NCBI GenBank assembly: GCA_949128115.1
Contig: OX421968.1
Coordinates: forward strand, 434,001 to 498,000
Origin: Anaspis maculata
Lineage: Eukaryota; Arthropoda; Insecta; Coleoptera; Scraptiidae
Reading direction: 5' to 3'
Length of the DNA stretch: 64,000 bases
The position numbers and the translations under genes were made by a program. The notes beneath the pieces were generated by a model. The model made no database searches and was not told the origin of the DNA. It saw only the letters and a list, made by a program, of their open reading frames with translations. Positions 48,584 through 59,000 of the stretch are shown one piece after another (within the stretch, counting starts at the first letter, position 1; each line of letters begins with the position of its first letter).

Positions 48584-51500
48584 ACTTTTTGGATAACAAT
48601 TGTGTCTCTTCTTCTATATTTGTGTTCGTTCGTCAGATGTTGCGTTTGGAAAGAGTAGCTGCAAACATCAAAAGTGGTGACCGATCGTTTTGAAAGTCAC
48701 GTGGGTGAAAGCCTGAAGTCACGTGGGTTGGAGCCTGGAGTCACGTGGGTTCAAGCCTGAACTTTTTGGATAACAATTGTGTCTTTTTTTCTATATTTGT
48801 GTTCGTTCGTCAGATGTTGCGTTTGGAAAGAGTAGCTGCCAACTTCAAAAGTGGTTACCGATCGTTTTCAAAGTCACGTGGGTTGAAGCCTGAAGTCACG
48901 TGGGTTAAAGCCAGAAGTCACGTGGGTTGAAACCTGAACTTTTTGGATAACAATTGTGTCTTTTCTTCTATATTTGTGTTCGTTCGACAGATGTTGCGTT
49001 TGGAAAGAGTAGCTGCCAACTTCAAAAGTATTACCGATCGTTTTCAAAGTCACGTGGGTTGAAGCCTGAAGTCACGTGGGTTAAAGCCAAAAGTCACGTG
49101 GGTTGAAACCTGAACTTTTTGGATAACAATTGTGTCTTTTCTTCTATATTTGTGTTCGTTCGACAGATGTTGCGTTTGGAAAGAGTAGCTGCCAACTTCA
49201 AAAGTGGTGACCGATCGTTTTCAAAGTCACGTGGGTTGAAGCCTGAAGTCACGTGGGTTAAAGCCAAAAGTCACGTGGGTTGAAACCTGAACTTTTTGGA
49301 TAACAATTGTGTCTTTTCTTCTATATTTGTGTTCGTTCGACAGATGTTGCGTTTGGAAAGAGTAGCTGCCAACTTCAAAAGTGGTGACCGATCGTTTCCA
49401 AAGTCACGTGGGTTGAAGCCTGAAGTCACGTGGGTTGAAGCCTGGAGTAACGTGGGTTCTAACCTAAACTTTTTGGATAACAATTGTTTTTTTTTTTTCT
49501 ATATTTGTGTTCGTTTGTCAGATGTTGCGTTTGGAAAGAGTAGCTGCCAACTTCAAAAGTGGTTACCGATCGTTTTCAAAGTCACGTGGGTTGAAGCCTG
49601 AAGTCACGTGGGTTGAAGCCTGAAGTCACGTGGGTTGAAGCCTGGAGTTACGTGGGTTCTAACCTAAACTTTTTGGATAACAATTGTGTCTTTTTTTCTA
49701 TATTTGTGTTCGTTTGTCAGATGTTGCGTTTGGGAAGAGTAGCTGCCAACTTCAAAAGTGGTTACCGATCGTTTTCAAAATCACGTGGGTTGAAGCCTGA
49801 AGTCACGTGGGTTGAAGCCTGAGGTCACGTGGGTTGAAGCCAAAAGTCACGTGGGTTAAAACCTGAACTTTTTGGATACCAATTGTGTCTTTTCTTCTAT
49901 ATTTGTGTTCGTTCGTCAGATGTTGCGTTTGGAAAGAGTAGCTGCCAACTTCAAAAGTGGTGACCGATTGTTTTCAAAGTCACGTGGGTTGAAGCCTGAA
50001 GTCACGTGGGTTGAAGCCTGAAGTCACGTGGGTTGAAGCCTGAAGTCACGTGGGTTGAAGCCTGAAGTCACGTGGGTTGAAGCCTAAAGTCACGTGGGTT
50101 GAAACCTGAACTTTTTGGATAACAATTGTGTTTTTTCTTCTATATTTGTGTTCGTTTGTCAGATGTTGCGTTTGGAACAAGTAGCTGCCAACATCAAAAG
50201 TGGTGACCGATCGTTTCCAATGTCACGTGGGTTGAAGCCTGAAGTCACGTGGGTTGAAGCCTGGAGTCACGTGGGTTCAAGCCTAAACTTTTTGGATAAC
50301 AATTGTGTCTTTTTTTCTATATTTGTGTTCGTTCGTCAGATGTTGCGTTTGGAAAGAGTAGCTGCCAACTTCAAAAGGGGTTACCGATCGTTTTCAAAGT
50401 CACGTGGGTTGAAGCCTGAAGTCACGTGGGTTGGAGCCTGAGGTCACGTGGGTTGAAGCCAAGAGTCACGTGGGTTAAAACCTGAACTTTTTGGATACCA
50501 ATTGTGTCTTTTCTTCTATATTTGTGTTCGTTCGTCAGATGTTGCGTTTGGAAAGAGTAGCTGCCAACTTCAAAAGTGGTTACCGATCGTTTTCAAAATC
50601 ACGTGGGTTGAAGCCTAAAGTCACGTGGGTTGAAGCCTGAGGTCACGTGGGTTGAAGGCAAAAGTCACGTGGGTTGAAACCTGAACTTTTTGGATACCAA
50701 TTGTGTCTTTTCTTCTATATTTGTGTTCGTTCGTCAGATGTTGCGTTTGGAAAGAGTAGCTGCCAACTTCAAAAGTGGTTACCGATCATTTTCAAAGTCA
50801 CGTGGGTTGACGCCTTAAGTCACGTGGGTTGAAGCCTGGAGTCACGTGGGTTCAAACCTGAACTTTTTGGATAACAATTGTGTCTTTTTTCCTATATTTG
50901 TGTTCGTTTGTCAGATGTTGCGTTTGGAAAGAGTAGCTGCCAACTTCAAAAGTGGTTACCGATCGTTTTCAAAGTCACGTGGGTTGAAGCCTGAAGTCAC
51001 GTGGGTTGAAGCCAAAAGTCACGTGGGTTGAAACCTGAACTTTTTGGATACCAATTGTGTTTTTTCTTCTATATTTGTATTCGTTCGTCTGATGTTGCGT
51101 TTGGAACAAGTAGCTGCCAACATCAAAAGTGGTGACCGATCGTTTTCAAAGTCACGTGGGTTGAAGCCTGAAGTCACGTGGGTTGAAGCCTGATGTCACG
51201 TGAGTTGAAGCCTGAAGTCACGTGGGTTGAAGCCTGAAGTCACGTGGGTTAAAGCCTAAAGTCACGTGGGTTAAAACCTGAACTTTTTGGATAACAATTG
51301 TGTTTTTTCTTCTATATTTGTGTTCGTTCGTCAGATGTTGCGTTTGGAACAAGTAGCTGCCAACATCAAAAGTGGTGACCGATCGTTTCCAAAGTCACGT
51401 GGGTTGAAGCCTGAAGTCACGTGGGTTGAAGCCTGGAGTCACGTGGGTTCAAACCTAAACTTTTTGGATAACAATTGTGTCTTTTTTTCTATATTTGTGT

Positions 51501-54500
51501 TCGTTCGTCAGATGTTGCGTTTGGAAAGAGTAGCTGCCAACTTCAAAAGTGGTTACCGATCGTTTTCAAAGTCACGTGGGTTGTAGCCTGAAGTCACGTG
51601 GGTTGGAGCCTGAGGTCACGTGGGTTGAAGCCAAAAGTCACGTGGGTTAAAACCTGAACTTTTTGGATACCAATTGTGTCTTTTCTTCTATATTTGTGTT
51701 CGTTCGTCAGATGTTGCGTTTGGGAAGAGTAGCTGCCAACTTCAAAAGTGGTTACCGATCGTTATCAAAGTCACGTGGGTTGAAGCCTGAAGTCACGTGG
51801 GTTGGAGCCTGAGGTCACGTGGGTTGAAGCCAAAAGTCACGTGGGTTGAAACCTGATTCTTTTGGATACCAATTGTGTCTTTTCTTCTATATTTGTTTTC
51901 GTTCGTCAGATGTTGCGTTTGGAAAGAGTAGCTGCCAACTTCAAAAGTGGTTACCGATCGTTTTCAAAGTCACGTGGGTTGACGCCTGAAGTCACGTGGG
52001 TTAAAGCCTGAAGTCACGTGGGTTGAAGCCAAAAGTCACGTGGGTTGAAATCTGAACTTTTTGGATAACAATTGTGTCTTTTCTTCTATATTTGTGTTCG
52101 TTCGTCAGATGTTGCGTTTGGAAAGAGTAGCTGCCAACTTCAAAAGTGGTGACCGATCGTTTCCAAAGTCACGTGGGTTGAAGCCTGAAGTCACGTGGGT
52201 TGAAGCCTGAAGTCACGTGGGTTAAAACCTGACTTTTTTGGATAACAATTGTGTTTTTTCTTCTATATTTGTGTTCGTTCGTCTGATGTTGCGTTTGGAA
52301 CAAGTAGCTGCCAACATCAAAAGTGGTGACCGATCGTTTTGAGAGTCACGTGGGTGAAAGCCTGAAGTCACGTGGAGTGGAGCCTGAAGTCACGTGGGTT
52401 GAAACCTGAACTTTTTGGATAACAATTGTGTCTTTACTCCTATTTTTGTGTTCGTTCGTCAGATGTTGCGTTTGGAACAAGTAGCTGCCAACTCCAAAAG
52501 TGGTGACCGAACGTTTTAAAAGTCACGTGGGTTGGAGCCTGAGGTCACGTGAGTTGAAGCCTGAAGTCACGTGGGTTGAAGCCAAAAGTCACGTGGGTTG
52601 AAACCTGAACTTTTTGGATAACAATTGTGTCTTTTCTTCTATATTTGTGTTCGTTCGTCAGATGTTGCGTTTGGAAAGAGTAGCTGCCAACTTCAAAAGT
52701 GGTGACCGAACGTTTTAAAAGTCACGTGGGTTGAAGCCTAAGGTCACGTGGATTGAAGCCTGAGGTCACGTGGATTAAAGCCTGAAGTCACGTGGGTTGA
52801 AGCCAAAAGTCACGTGGGTTGAAACCTGAACTTTTTGGATAACAATTGTGTCTTTTCTTCTATCTTTGTGTTCGTTCGTCAGATGTTGCGTTTGAAACAA
52901 GTAGCTGCCAACATCAAAAGTGGTGACCGATCGTTTTGAAAGTCACGTGGGTGAAAGCCTGAAGTCACGTGGGTTGGAGCCTGGAGTCACGTGGGTTCAA
53001 GCCTGACATTTTTGGATAACAATTGTGTCTTTTTTTCTATATTTGTGTTCGTTCGTCAGATGTTGCGTTTGGAAAGAGTAGCTGCCAACTTCAAAAGTGG
53101 TTACCGATCGTTTTCAAAGTCACGTGGGTTGAAGCCTGAAGTCACGTGGGTTAAAGCCAAAAGTCACGTGGGTTGGAACCTGAACTTTTTGGATAACAAT
53201 TGTGTCTTTTCTTCTATATTTGTGTTCGTTCGACAGATGTTGCGTTTGGAAAGAGTAGCTGCCAACTTCAAAAGTGGTTACCGATCGTTTTCAAAGTCAC
53301 GTGGGTTGAAGCCTGAAGTCACGTGGGTTAAAGCCAAAAGTCACGTGGGTGGAAACCTGAACTTTTTGGATGACAATTGTGTCTTTTTTTCTATATTTGT
53401 GTTCGTTTGTCAGATGTTGCGTTTGGAAAGAGTAGCTGCCAACTTCAAAAGTGGTTACCGATCGTTTTCAAAGTCACGTGGGTTGTAGCCTAAAGTCACG
53501 TGGGTTGGAGCCTGAGGTCACGTGGGTTGAAGCCAAAAGTCACGTGGGTTAAAACCTGAACTTTTTGGATAACAATTGTGTCTTCTCTTCTATATTTGTG
53601 TTCGTTTGTCAGATGTTGCGTTTGGAAAGAGTAGCTGCCAACTTCAAAAGTGGTTACCGATCGTTTTCAAAGTCACGTGGGTTGAAGCCTGAAGTCACGT
53701 GGGTTAAAGCCAAAAGTCACGTGGGTTGAAACCTGATTTTTTTGGATAAGAATTGTGTCTTCTCTTCTATATTTGTGTTCGTTCGACAGATGTTGCGTTT
53801 GGAAAGAGTAGCTGCCAACTTCAAAAGTGGTGACCGATCGTTTTCAAAGTCACGTGGGTTGAAGCCTGAAGTCACGTGGGTTGAAGCCTGGAGTTACGTG
53901 GGTTCAAACCTAAACTTTTTGGATAACAATTGTGTCTTTTTTTCTATATTTGTGTTCGTTTGTCAGATGTTGCGTTTGGAAAGAGTAGCTGCCAACTTTA
54001 AAAGTGGTTACCGATCGTTTTCAAAGTCACGTGGGTTGAAGCCTGAAGTCACGTGGGTTGAAGCCTGAGGTCACGTGGGTTGGAGCCAGAAGTCACGTGG
54101 GTTAAAACCTGATCTTTTTGGATACCAATTGTGTTTTTTCTTCTATATTTGTGTTCGTTCGTCTGATGTTGCGTTTAGAACAAGTAGCTGCCAACATCAA
54201 AAGTGGTGACCGATCGTTTTCAAAGTCACGTGGGTTGAAGCCTGAAGTGACGTGGGTTGAAGTCTGAAGTCACGTGGGTTCAAACCTAAACTTTTTGGAT
54301 AACAATTGTGTCTTTTTTTCTATATTTGTGTTCGTTCGTCAGATGTTGCGTTTGGAAAGAGTAGCTGCCAACTTCAAAAGTGGTTACCGATCGTTTTCAA
54401 AGTCACGTGGGTTGAAGCCTGAAGTCACGTGGGTTGGAGCCTGAGGTCACGTGGGTTGAAGCCAAAAGTCACGTGGGTTAAAACCTGAACTTTTTGGATA

Positions 54501-56237
54501 CCAATTGTGTCTTTTCTTCTACATTTGTGTTCGTTCGTCAGATGTTGCGTTTGGAAAGAGTAGCTGCCAACTTTAAAAGTGGTTACCGATCGTTTTCAAA
54601 ATCACGTGGGTTGAAGCCTGAAGTCACGTGGGTTGAAGCCTGAGGTCACGTGGGTTGAAGCCAAAAGTCACGTGGGTCAAAACCTGAACTTTTTGGATAC
54701 CAATTGTGTAATTTCTTCTATATTTGTGTTCGTTCGTCAGATGTTGCGTTTGGAAAGAGTAGCTGCCAACTTCAAAAGTGGTAACCGATCGTTTTCAAAG
54801 TCACGTGGGTTGACGCCTGAAGTCACGTGGGTTGAAGCCTGAAGTCACGTGGGTTGAAGCCAAAAGTCACGTGGGTTGAAACCTGAACTTTTTGGATAAC
54901 AATTGTGTCTTTTCTCCTATATTTGTGTTCGTTCGTCAGATGTTGCGTTTGGAAAGAGTAGCTGCCAACTTCAAAAGTGGTGAACGATCGTTTTCAAAGT
55001 CACGTGGGTTGAAGCCTGAAGTCACATGGGTTGAAGCCTGAAGTCACGTGGGATAAAACCTGACTTTTTTGGATAACAATTGTGTTTTTTCTTCTATATT
55101 TGTGTTCGTTCGTCAGATGTTGCGTTTGCAACAAGTAGCTGCCAACATCAAAAGTGGTGACCGATCGTTTTAAAAGTCACGTGGGTGAAAGCCTGAAGTC
55201 ACGTGGGTTGGAGCCTGAAGTCACGTGGGTTGAATCCTGAACTTTTTGGATAACAATTGTGTCTTTTCTTCTATTTTTGTGTTCGTTCGTCAGATGTTGC
55301 GTTTGGAACAAGTAGCTGCCAACTCCAAAAGTGGTGACCGAACGTTTTCAAAGTCACGTGGGTTGAAGCCTGAGGTCACGTGGGTTGAAGCCTGGAGTCA
55401 CGTGGGTTGAAGCCAAAAGTCACGTGGGTTAAAACCTGAACTTTTTGTATAACAATTGTGTCTTTTCTCCTATATTTGTGTTCGTTCGTCAGATGTTGCG
55501 TTTGGAAAGAGTAGCTGCCAACTTCAAAAGTGGTTACCGATCGTTTTCAAAGTCACGTGGGTTGAAGCCTGAAGTCACGTGGATTGGAGCCTGAGGTCAC
55601 GTGAGTCGAAGCCAAAAGTCACGTGGGTTGAAGCCTGAAGTCACGTGGGTTGAAGCCTATAGTCACGTGGGTTAAAACCTGAACTTTTTGGATAACAATT
55701 GTGTTTTTTCTTCTATATTTGTGTTCGTTCGTCAGATGTTGCGTTTGGAAAGAGTAGCTGCCAACTTCAAAAGTGGTTACCGATCGTTTTCAAAGTCACG
55801 TGGGTTGAAGCCTGAAGTCACGTGGGTTGGAGCCTGAGGTCACGTGGGTTGAAGCCAAAAGTCACGTGGGTTGAAGCCTGAAAACACGTGGGTTGAAGCC
55901 TAAAGTCACGTGGGTTAAAACCTGAACTTTTTGGATACCAATTGTGTTTTTTCTTCTATATTTGTGTTCGTTCGTCTGATGTTGCGTTTGGAACAAGTAG
56001 CTGCCAACATCAAAAGTGGTGACCGATCGTTTTCAAAGTCACGTGGGTTGAAGCCTGAAGTCACGTGGGTTGAAGCCTGATGTCACGTGGGTTGAAGCCT
56101 GAAGTCACGTGGGTTGAAGCCTGAAGTCACGTGGGTTGAAGCCTAAAGTCACGTGGGTTAAAACCTGAACTTTTTGGATAACAATTGTGTTTTTTCTTCT
56201 ATATTTGTGTTCGTTCGTCAGATGTTGCGTTTGGAAC

Positions 56238-56241
56238 AAGT
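56238..56241. other. Target-site duplication AAGT, left copy
   Basis: AAGT directly precedes the left TIR and is repeated after the right TIR at 61228-61231. The unoccupied paralogous satellite site has AAGT only once (GAACAAGTAGCTG at 48118-48130). Confidence 0.88.
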
Positions 56242-56383
56242 CGATGGCCCCTAATAAGACTAGCGTAACTCCTGAGACCCGGTTAGAACTAGCGTATGTC
56301 GCGAGACTCAGTTAGAACTAGCGTAATTCGTGGCTCACCAAATGAACTAGCGTATCTCTGCGTTTACCAAATGAACTAGCGTA
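56242..56383 (+). repeat. Left terminal inverted repeat (142 bp) with five 29-bp-phased motifs
   Basis: The repeat pairs with 61086-61227 at 137 of 142 positions; the five differences are ACTAGCG/ACTGGCG, two in the CCTGAG/CCCAAG stretch and two in CTCTGCG/CTCCACG. The motif CTAGCGTA occurs at 56260, 56289, 56318, 56347 and 56376, a perfect 29-bp period. It is usually preceded by GAA. The sequence between motifs is only partly conserved, falling into a TTAGAA pair and an AAATGAA pair of spacers. Evenly phased sites in a TIR are commonly transposase-binding sites; that role here is inferred. Confidence 0.95.
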
Positions 56384-56531
56384 AATACCTTTTTGGTCAA
56401 AATCCAAAAAGTATTGCAAAATGTTCACCTTCCATCGATACATCTTGTCTCAAAATTTCAAGATCGGTACTACAACCTATTCTTTGGAAAATCTAAAAGA
56501 ATAAGTAGCGTATCTCTGAGTTTTGAAATTG
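56384..56531. other. AT-rich subterminal segment, left
   Basis: AT-rich DNA between the left TIR and the inner inverted repeat. The only recognisable item is a degenerate copy of the TIR motif, GTAGCGTATCTCTGAG at 56505-56520, which repeats the GCGTATCTCTG seen inside the TIR but is out of the 29-bp phase. No coding signal is seen. Confidence 0.6.
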
Positions 56532-56566
56532 TTCCCATCAAGAGTAACGGATCTCAGATCACGTGA
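56532..56566 (+). repeat. Inner inverted repeat, left arm (35 bp, ends TCACGTGA)
   Basis: This 35-bp stretch (TTCCCATCAAGAG ... CTCAGATCACGTGA) matches the reverse complement of 60666-60700 at 30 of 35 positions. The perfectly conserved end is the palindrome TCACGTGA, an E-box. It lies about 290 bp inside the left end of the element. The mirror placement in the right end suggests a paired regulatory or binding site rather than chance. Confidence 0.8.
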
Positions 56567-56589
56567 CAATCTAGTCCTGCTATAGTCAT

Positions 56590-56660
56590 CAAGTCAAGCC
56601 GAGAGCCGCCGGCGTTGTCGATCGGGCTATGCATATCCCGCCTAAATCAGGCAGACACCT
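56590..56660 (+). promoter_or_regulatory. GC/CpG-rich subterminal patch, left (possible promoter region)
   Basis: A short G+C- and CpG-rich patch (GCCGAGAGCCGCCGGCG followed by TTGTCGATCGGGC) stands out from the AT-rich interior. It lies between the inner inverted repeat and the candidate first exon at 56707. A similar CG-rich patch lies at the mirror position at 60616-60660. No TATA box is evident. The promoter role is inferred from position and composition only. Confidence 0.3.
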
Positions 56661-56706
56661 TGAATGGAAAACGAGAGTTAGAGTGTTCCTGTGAAAGTTA
56701 GTGAAA

Positions 56707-56767
56707 ATGGTCAGCAATCGATCGCGCCATATGGTCGACCTGTGTCGCCGACAAAAGGATGATGACC
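56707..56767 (+). CDS. Candidate short first coding exon with 5' splice donor (partial, unproven)
   Basis: ATG at 56707 in the context GAAAATGG opens a frame of 20 codons plus one base. The translated start is MVSNRSRHMVDLCRRQKDDD, which is Arg/Lys- and Asp-rich. It ends precisely at a near-perfect donor, CC|GTAAGTATT, at 56768. The nearest plausible acceptor (TTTTGCAATCAG, ending at 56818) would give a 51-bp intron, but the spliced frame stops within about ten codons, so another acceptor would be needed for a longer product. I recognise no domain. It could be the surviving first exon of a lost transposase gene or a chance arrangement. Codon composition is more G+C-rich than the surrounding DNA. 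Confidence 0.25.
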
Positions 56768-56773
56768 GTAAGT

Positions 56774-56966
56774 ATTATTCTTTGATTTCATTCACGTATC
56801 AATTTGTTTTGCAATCAGGGGCGTGTTCGGCAATTCTGCCTCTGTAGCTCATTACAAAACTAATCAACACTTGTGAAGAACGAATTCGCTAACTTTTGTG
56901 CCTTTTTGCACTCGGTTGGCGTCTCGTGTGCAAATTTGACAAGAGTGTGAGCGAAGCTCTTACTCG
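56774..56966. other. Unassigned element interior
   Basis: AT-rich sequence after the candidate donor. Frames open for up to 86 codons cross this stretch on the minus strand, but they start at GTG rather than ATG, lack recognisable motifs and overlap the inverted repeat. I do not call a gene. Confidence 0.4.
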
Positions 56967-57315
56967 TACACACATCAAAAGAATTATAGGGGTCAAACCG
57001 AGGGTCAAACAAACTCAGACGATTTCTCAAATCAGCATAACTTTTGATTGTGATCGTAGATTTCAATTTGGTTTCCACTGTTAGATAGCCCAATGTCTTG
57101 TTTGTGAGCATATCAGACACAAGAGATGTGATTTATCATTTGTTCAGGACAGGGTGATCAATGGAACAGTGTTGAATTGCTTGAAGTTCAGTACGAGCGC
57201 GATTTCCTGAACAAAAATTTCATGTATCCCAATAGTACAGTTAGGTACAAAGATTGGCGGTTTAAACTTCAGAAACTTTTTTGAAATTTGAAAATTGAAG
57301 GTAAAGTGGCGAAGA

Positions 57316-58003
57316 TAATATGTAGTATTGAAAAAAATCGGTTGTCACCCCAAAACTTCCCCGACGAGTAGCAAGGAACGGATGTTAATTTTATTATGAA
57401 ATGATGTCCCTTCGGGTGTGAAGTTGGAGGAAAAGATTAAAGAATTGAGATATTTTCTCTAATTAGGGATTTATTTAGAGCTCCATGATTTGAGTCTCGT
57501 CTCGATAATTTCTTGTGAGAATCCATATGAATCTTGTAAGTGGAGTAAGTGTATAATAATAAAACAACCCCCGTTTTATTATTATTCGCCTCGATAAGCT
57601 AGGCCGTTGAATTTTAAAGCGGAAAACTCTCGGAAAACTTGAAGAATTTTAAAAGAAATTGTCTGGAAATGTTCAAGAATCAATTACCCTTTGTTTAAAG
57701 ACCGTTAGCACGAATTTGTTCACAAGCTAAAAAGTTAGAAATTTGCAGGCTTTCATTAGAAACCAAATTATGTAGAAAGAAAAGCGAGTGGGGCAGTCAG
57801 ACGCATTAGTACATGAATAGAGGTGAACGATCTGAAACTAGCACCACAGAAAGATTGAAAATAGTTTGCAGGAAATTGGAAATTTTGAAAGTTTGAATTT
57901 TCCAGGAAAACCTCAAATCTTTTTCCAAATCATCTTATTATGAAGATCGTCAATTACGGCTTCACTTCAAGCTCCATCGTTCAAATCCGGTTTCGATAAC
58001 CCA
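57316..58003. other. Loop region of the fold-back, first part
   Basis: AT-rich, apparently non-coding DNA between the fold-back arms. Two loosely similar passages are seen, CTCCATGATTTGAG ... CTCGATAA at about 57481 and CTCCATCGTTCAAA ... TTCGATAA at about 57971, possibly an old duplication. Apart from the hairpin at 57553-57585, nothing recognisable is present. Confidence 0.4.
57553..57585. other. Perfect 13-bp hairpin with 7-nt loop
   Basis: ATAATAATAAAAC at 57553-57565 is the exact reverse complement of 57573-57585, separated by AACCCCC. It is a stable stem although AT-rich. Because neither a gene nor a run of U follows, it should not be read as a terminator. It could be part of an older palindromic repeat. 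Confidence 0.7.
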
Positions 58004-58139
58004 GGCCAGTTTTACAATAGTGGTATAGCGTTATTCTGAGTATAAACATGGGAATAAAGTGCATGCCGACAAAAGTAACCTAGGTGAATATACTAAGAAT
58101 AGCTTATACCGAGTTTATACCGCTATTGAAAAACTGGCC
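58004..58139. mobile_element. 136-bp MITE-like palindromic element nested in the insertion
   Basis: The element starts GGCCAGTTTTACAATAGTGG and ends with the near reverse complement (CCGCTATTG ... AACTGGCC). Similarity continues inward: GTTATTCTGAGTATA against the reverse complement of TATACTAAGAATAGC, so almost the whole element folds back. This is typical of a miniature inverted-repeat transposable element. Flanks are AACCCA on the left and CTCAGT on the right, where I cannot define a clear target-site duplication. It lies within the loop of the larger fold-back and therefore probably inserted later, or both descend from an older element. Confidence 0.75.
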
Positions 58140-58545
58140 CTCAGTGGCAATTCGGAGTGCATAAAAAAACTGTTAATATTCCGTTTCCTCCCCCTCCCTC
58201 CAATATTTCACGACCACTTCGAATACCATTATCATCCATTTCAAGAAAGACTTAAATTCAATATGGGGGTGACATAAGGGCTCCCAGCGACAGTAGCGTC
58301 TTGCAGTGGCAAAATCATAAACATTTGTTTGATTAGGAAACGTCATCTAGCATAGTTCTGTAGCGGCATTTGATGCTTAAAAAAAAAGTTGTTTTTCAGT
58401 TGGCTTCCTCAAAATCTCGGCCCCCCGGGGTTGATCGATTAGTATGCAGAAGACCAAAACGTTCATTTTCGTCCAAGGAATAATTGTGCCGAATTTGTTG
58501 CTTTTGTCACAATTTTGCAGTATCATTCCGTGAACCGCTAGCACT
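58140..58545. other. Unassigned loop region, second part
   Basis: AT-rich DNA with short homopolymers (a run of A near 58379) and a CCCCCCGGGG patch near 58425. A frame open for about 70 codons enters it from 58059, but it starts at GTG and spans the MITE-like palindrome, so it is not credible. I see nothing else. Confidence 0.4.
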
Positions 58546-58692
58546 ATGAGTGTATTCCAAGTCTCATTGAAATCGGATAACTTTTATAAGATTTTTTTTA
58601 AAATAACCAAAAATGACATTTGACGTTGGAATTTCAATAACTCGAACCATACATGAGTGTATTCCAAGTTTCAATGGAATCGGATCACTTTC
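58546..58692 (+). repeat. Pair of ~40-bp direct repeats 107 bp apart
   Basis: ATGAGTGTATTCCAAGT at 58546 recurs at 58653. Both are followed by TCTCATTGAAATCGGATAAC and TTTCAATGGAATCGGATCAC respectively, about 40 bp with a few mismatches. It may be the remnant of a short tandem repeat bordering the right fold-back arm. Confidence 0.75.
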
Positions 58693-59000
58693 TTGGAAGT
58701 TCAATATGGCGACACAAAATGATCATCATCTTCAACACTTTAGCTTCAATTTTCAAACTTCAAAAAAGTTTCTGAAGCTTATACACTCCAGTCTTCGTAA
58801 CTGTAATATTGGAATGTATGATTTTTTTGGGGAAATCGCGCTCGTACTGACCTTTCGGCTATTTTAGACTCTTCCATTGATCACCCTGTGAAATGACACA
58901 ATAACAGCATAAAAGAGAAAGATTGGGCTATCGAACACTCAAGACCGAATTTAGGAATCGTCTGAATTTGCTTGTCCCCTAAATTCTTGTGATGTGTGTA

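Larger units (their letters stand above)
1..56241 (+). repeat. Satellite array, upstream block (111-bp core plus 22-bp boxes)
   Basis: Head-to-tail satellite with all monomers in the same orientation, continuing past the left window edge. Each monomer is a core of about 111 bp, from ACTTTTTGGAT through CAATTG, a pyrimidine tract, GTTCGTTCGTCAGATG, GTAGCTGCCAAC and CGATCG to TTTTCAA. A run of 22-bp boxes beginning AGTCACGTGGGTTGAAGCC follows. Successive landmark TTGGAT positions at 772, 949, 1148, 1369, 1568, 1745, 1922, 2099, 2276, 2475, 2696, 2895 and 3072 give spacings of 177, 199, 221, 199, 177, 177, 177, 177, 199, 221, 199 and 177 bp, exactly 111 + 22n. The open frames seen in it are by-products of monomers whose length is divisible by three. 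The family is not one I recognise by name. Function, if any, is unknown; a pericentromeric or other heterochromatic location is only an inference. Confidence 0.98.
56967..59000. repeat. Long imperfect inverted repeat (fold-back), ~2.03 kb overall
   Basis: The left arm at about 56967-57315 pairs with the right arm at about 58735-59000. Perfect blocks include a 20-mer at 57188-57207 (TCAGTACGAGCGCGATTTCC) against 58831-58850, a 19-mer at 57267-57285 against 58759-58777, and a 16-mer at 57150-57165 (CAGGGTGATCAATGGA) against 58873-58888. GATAGCCCAAT at 57084 pairs with 58922-58932 and TACACACATCA at 56967 pairs with the end at 59000. Blocks are collinear with small indels. The arms may be two inverted copies of one repeat family or the ends of a nested fold-back element. 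The central 1.4 kb is not palindromic. Confidence 0.85.

Noticed and set aside
1..56241. Dozens of open frames of 60-167 codons across the satellite on both strands.
   Set aside because: They are the same few peptide fragments repeated, mostly start at TTG or GTG, and exist because 177-bp monomers are divisible by three; stops fall in the boxes whenever box number changes.
56860..57120. Minus-strand 86-codon frame overlapping the fold-back arm.
   Set aside because: GTG start. It overlaps the inverted-repeat arm, whose other copy differs by indels, which argues against a conserved reading frame.
57553..57585. Hairpin as a transcription terminator.
   Set aside because: No gene upstream, no U-run and a eukaryotic setting; better kept as an unexplained palindrome.
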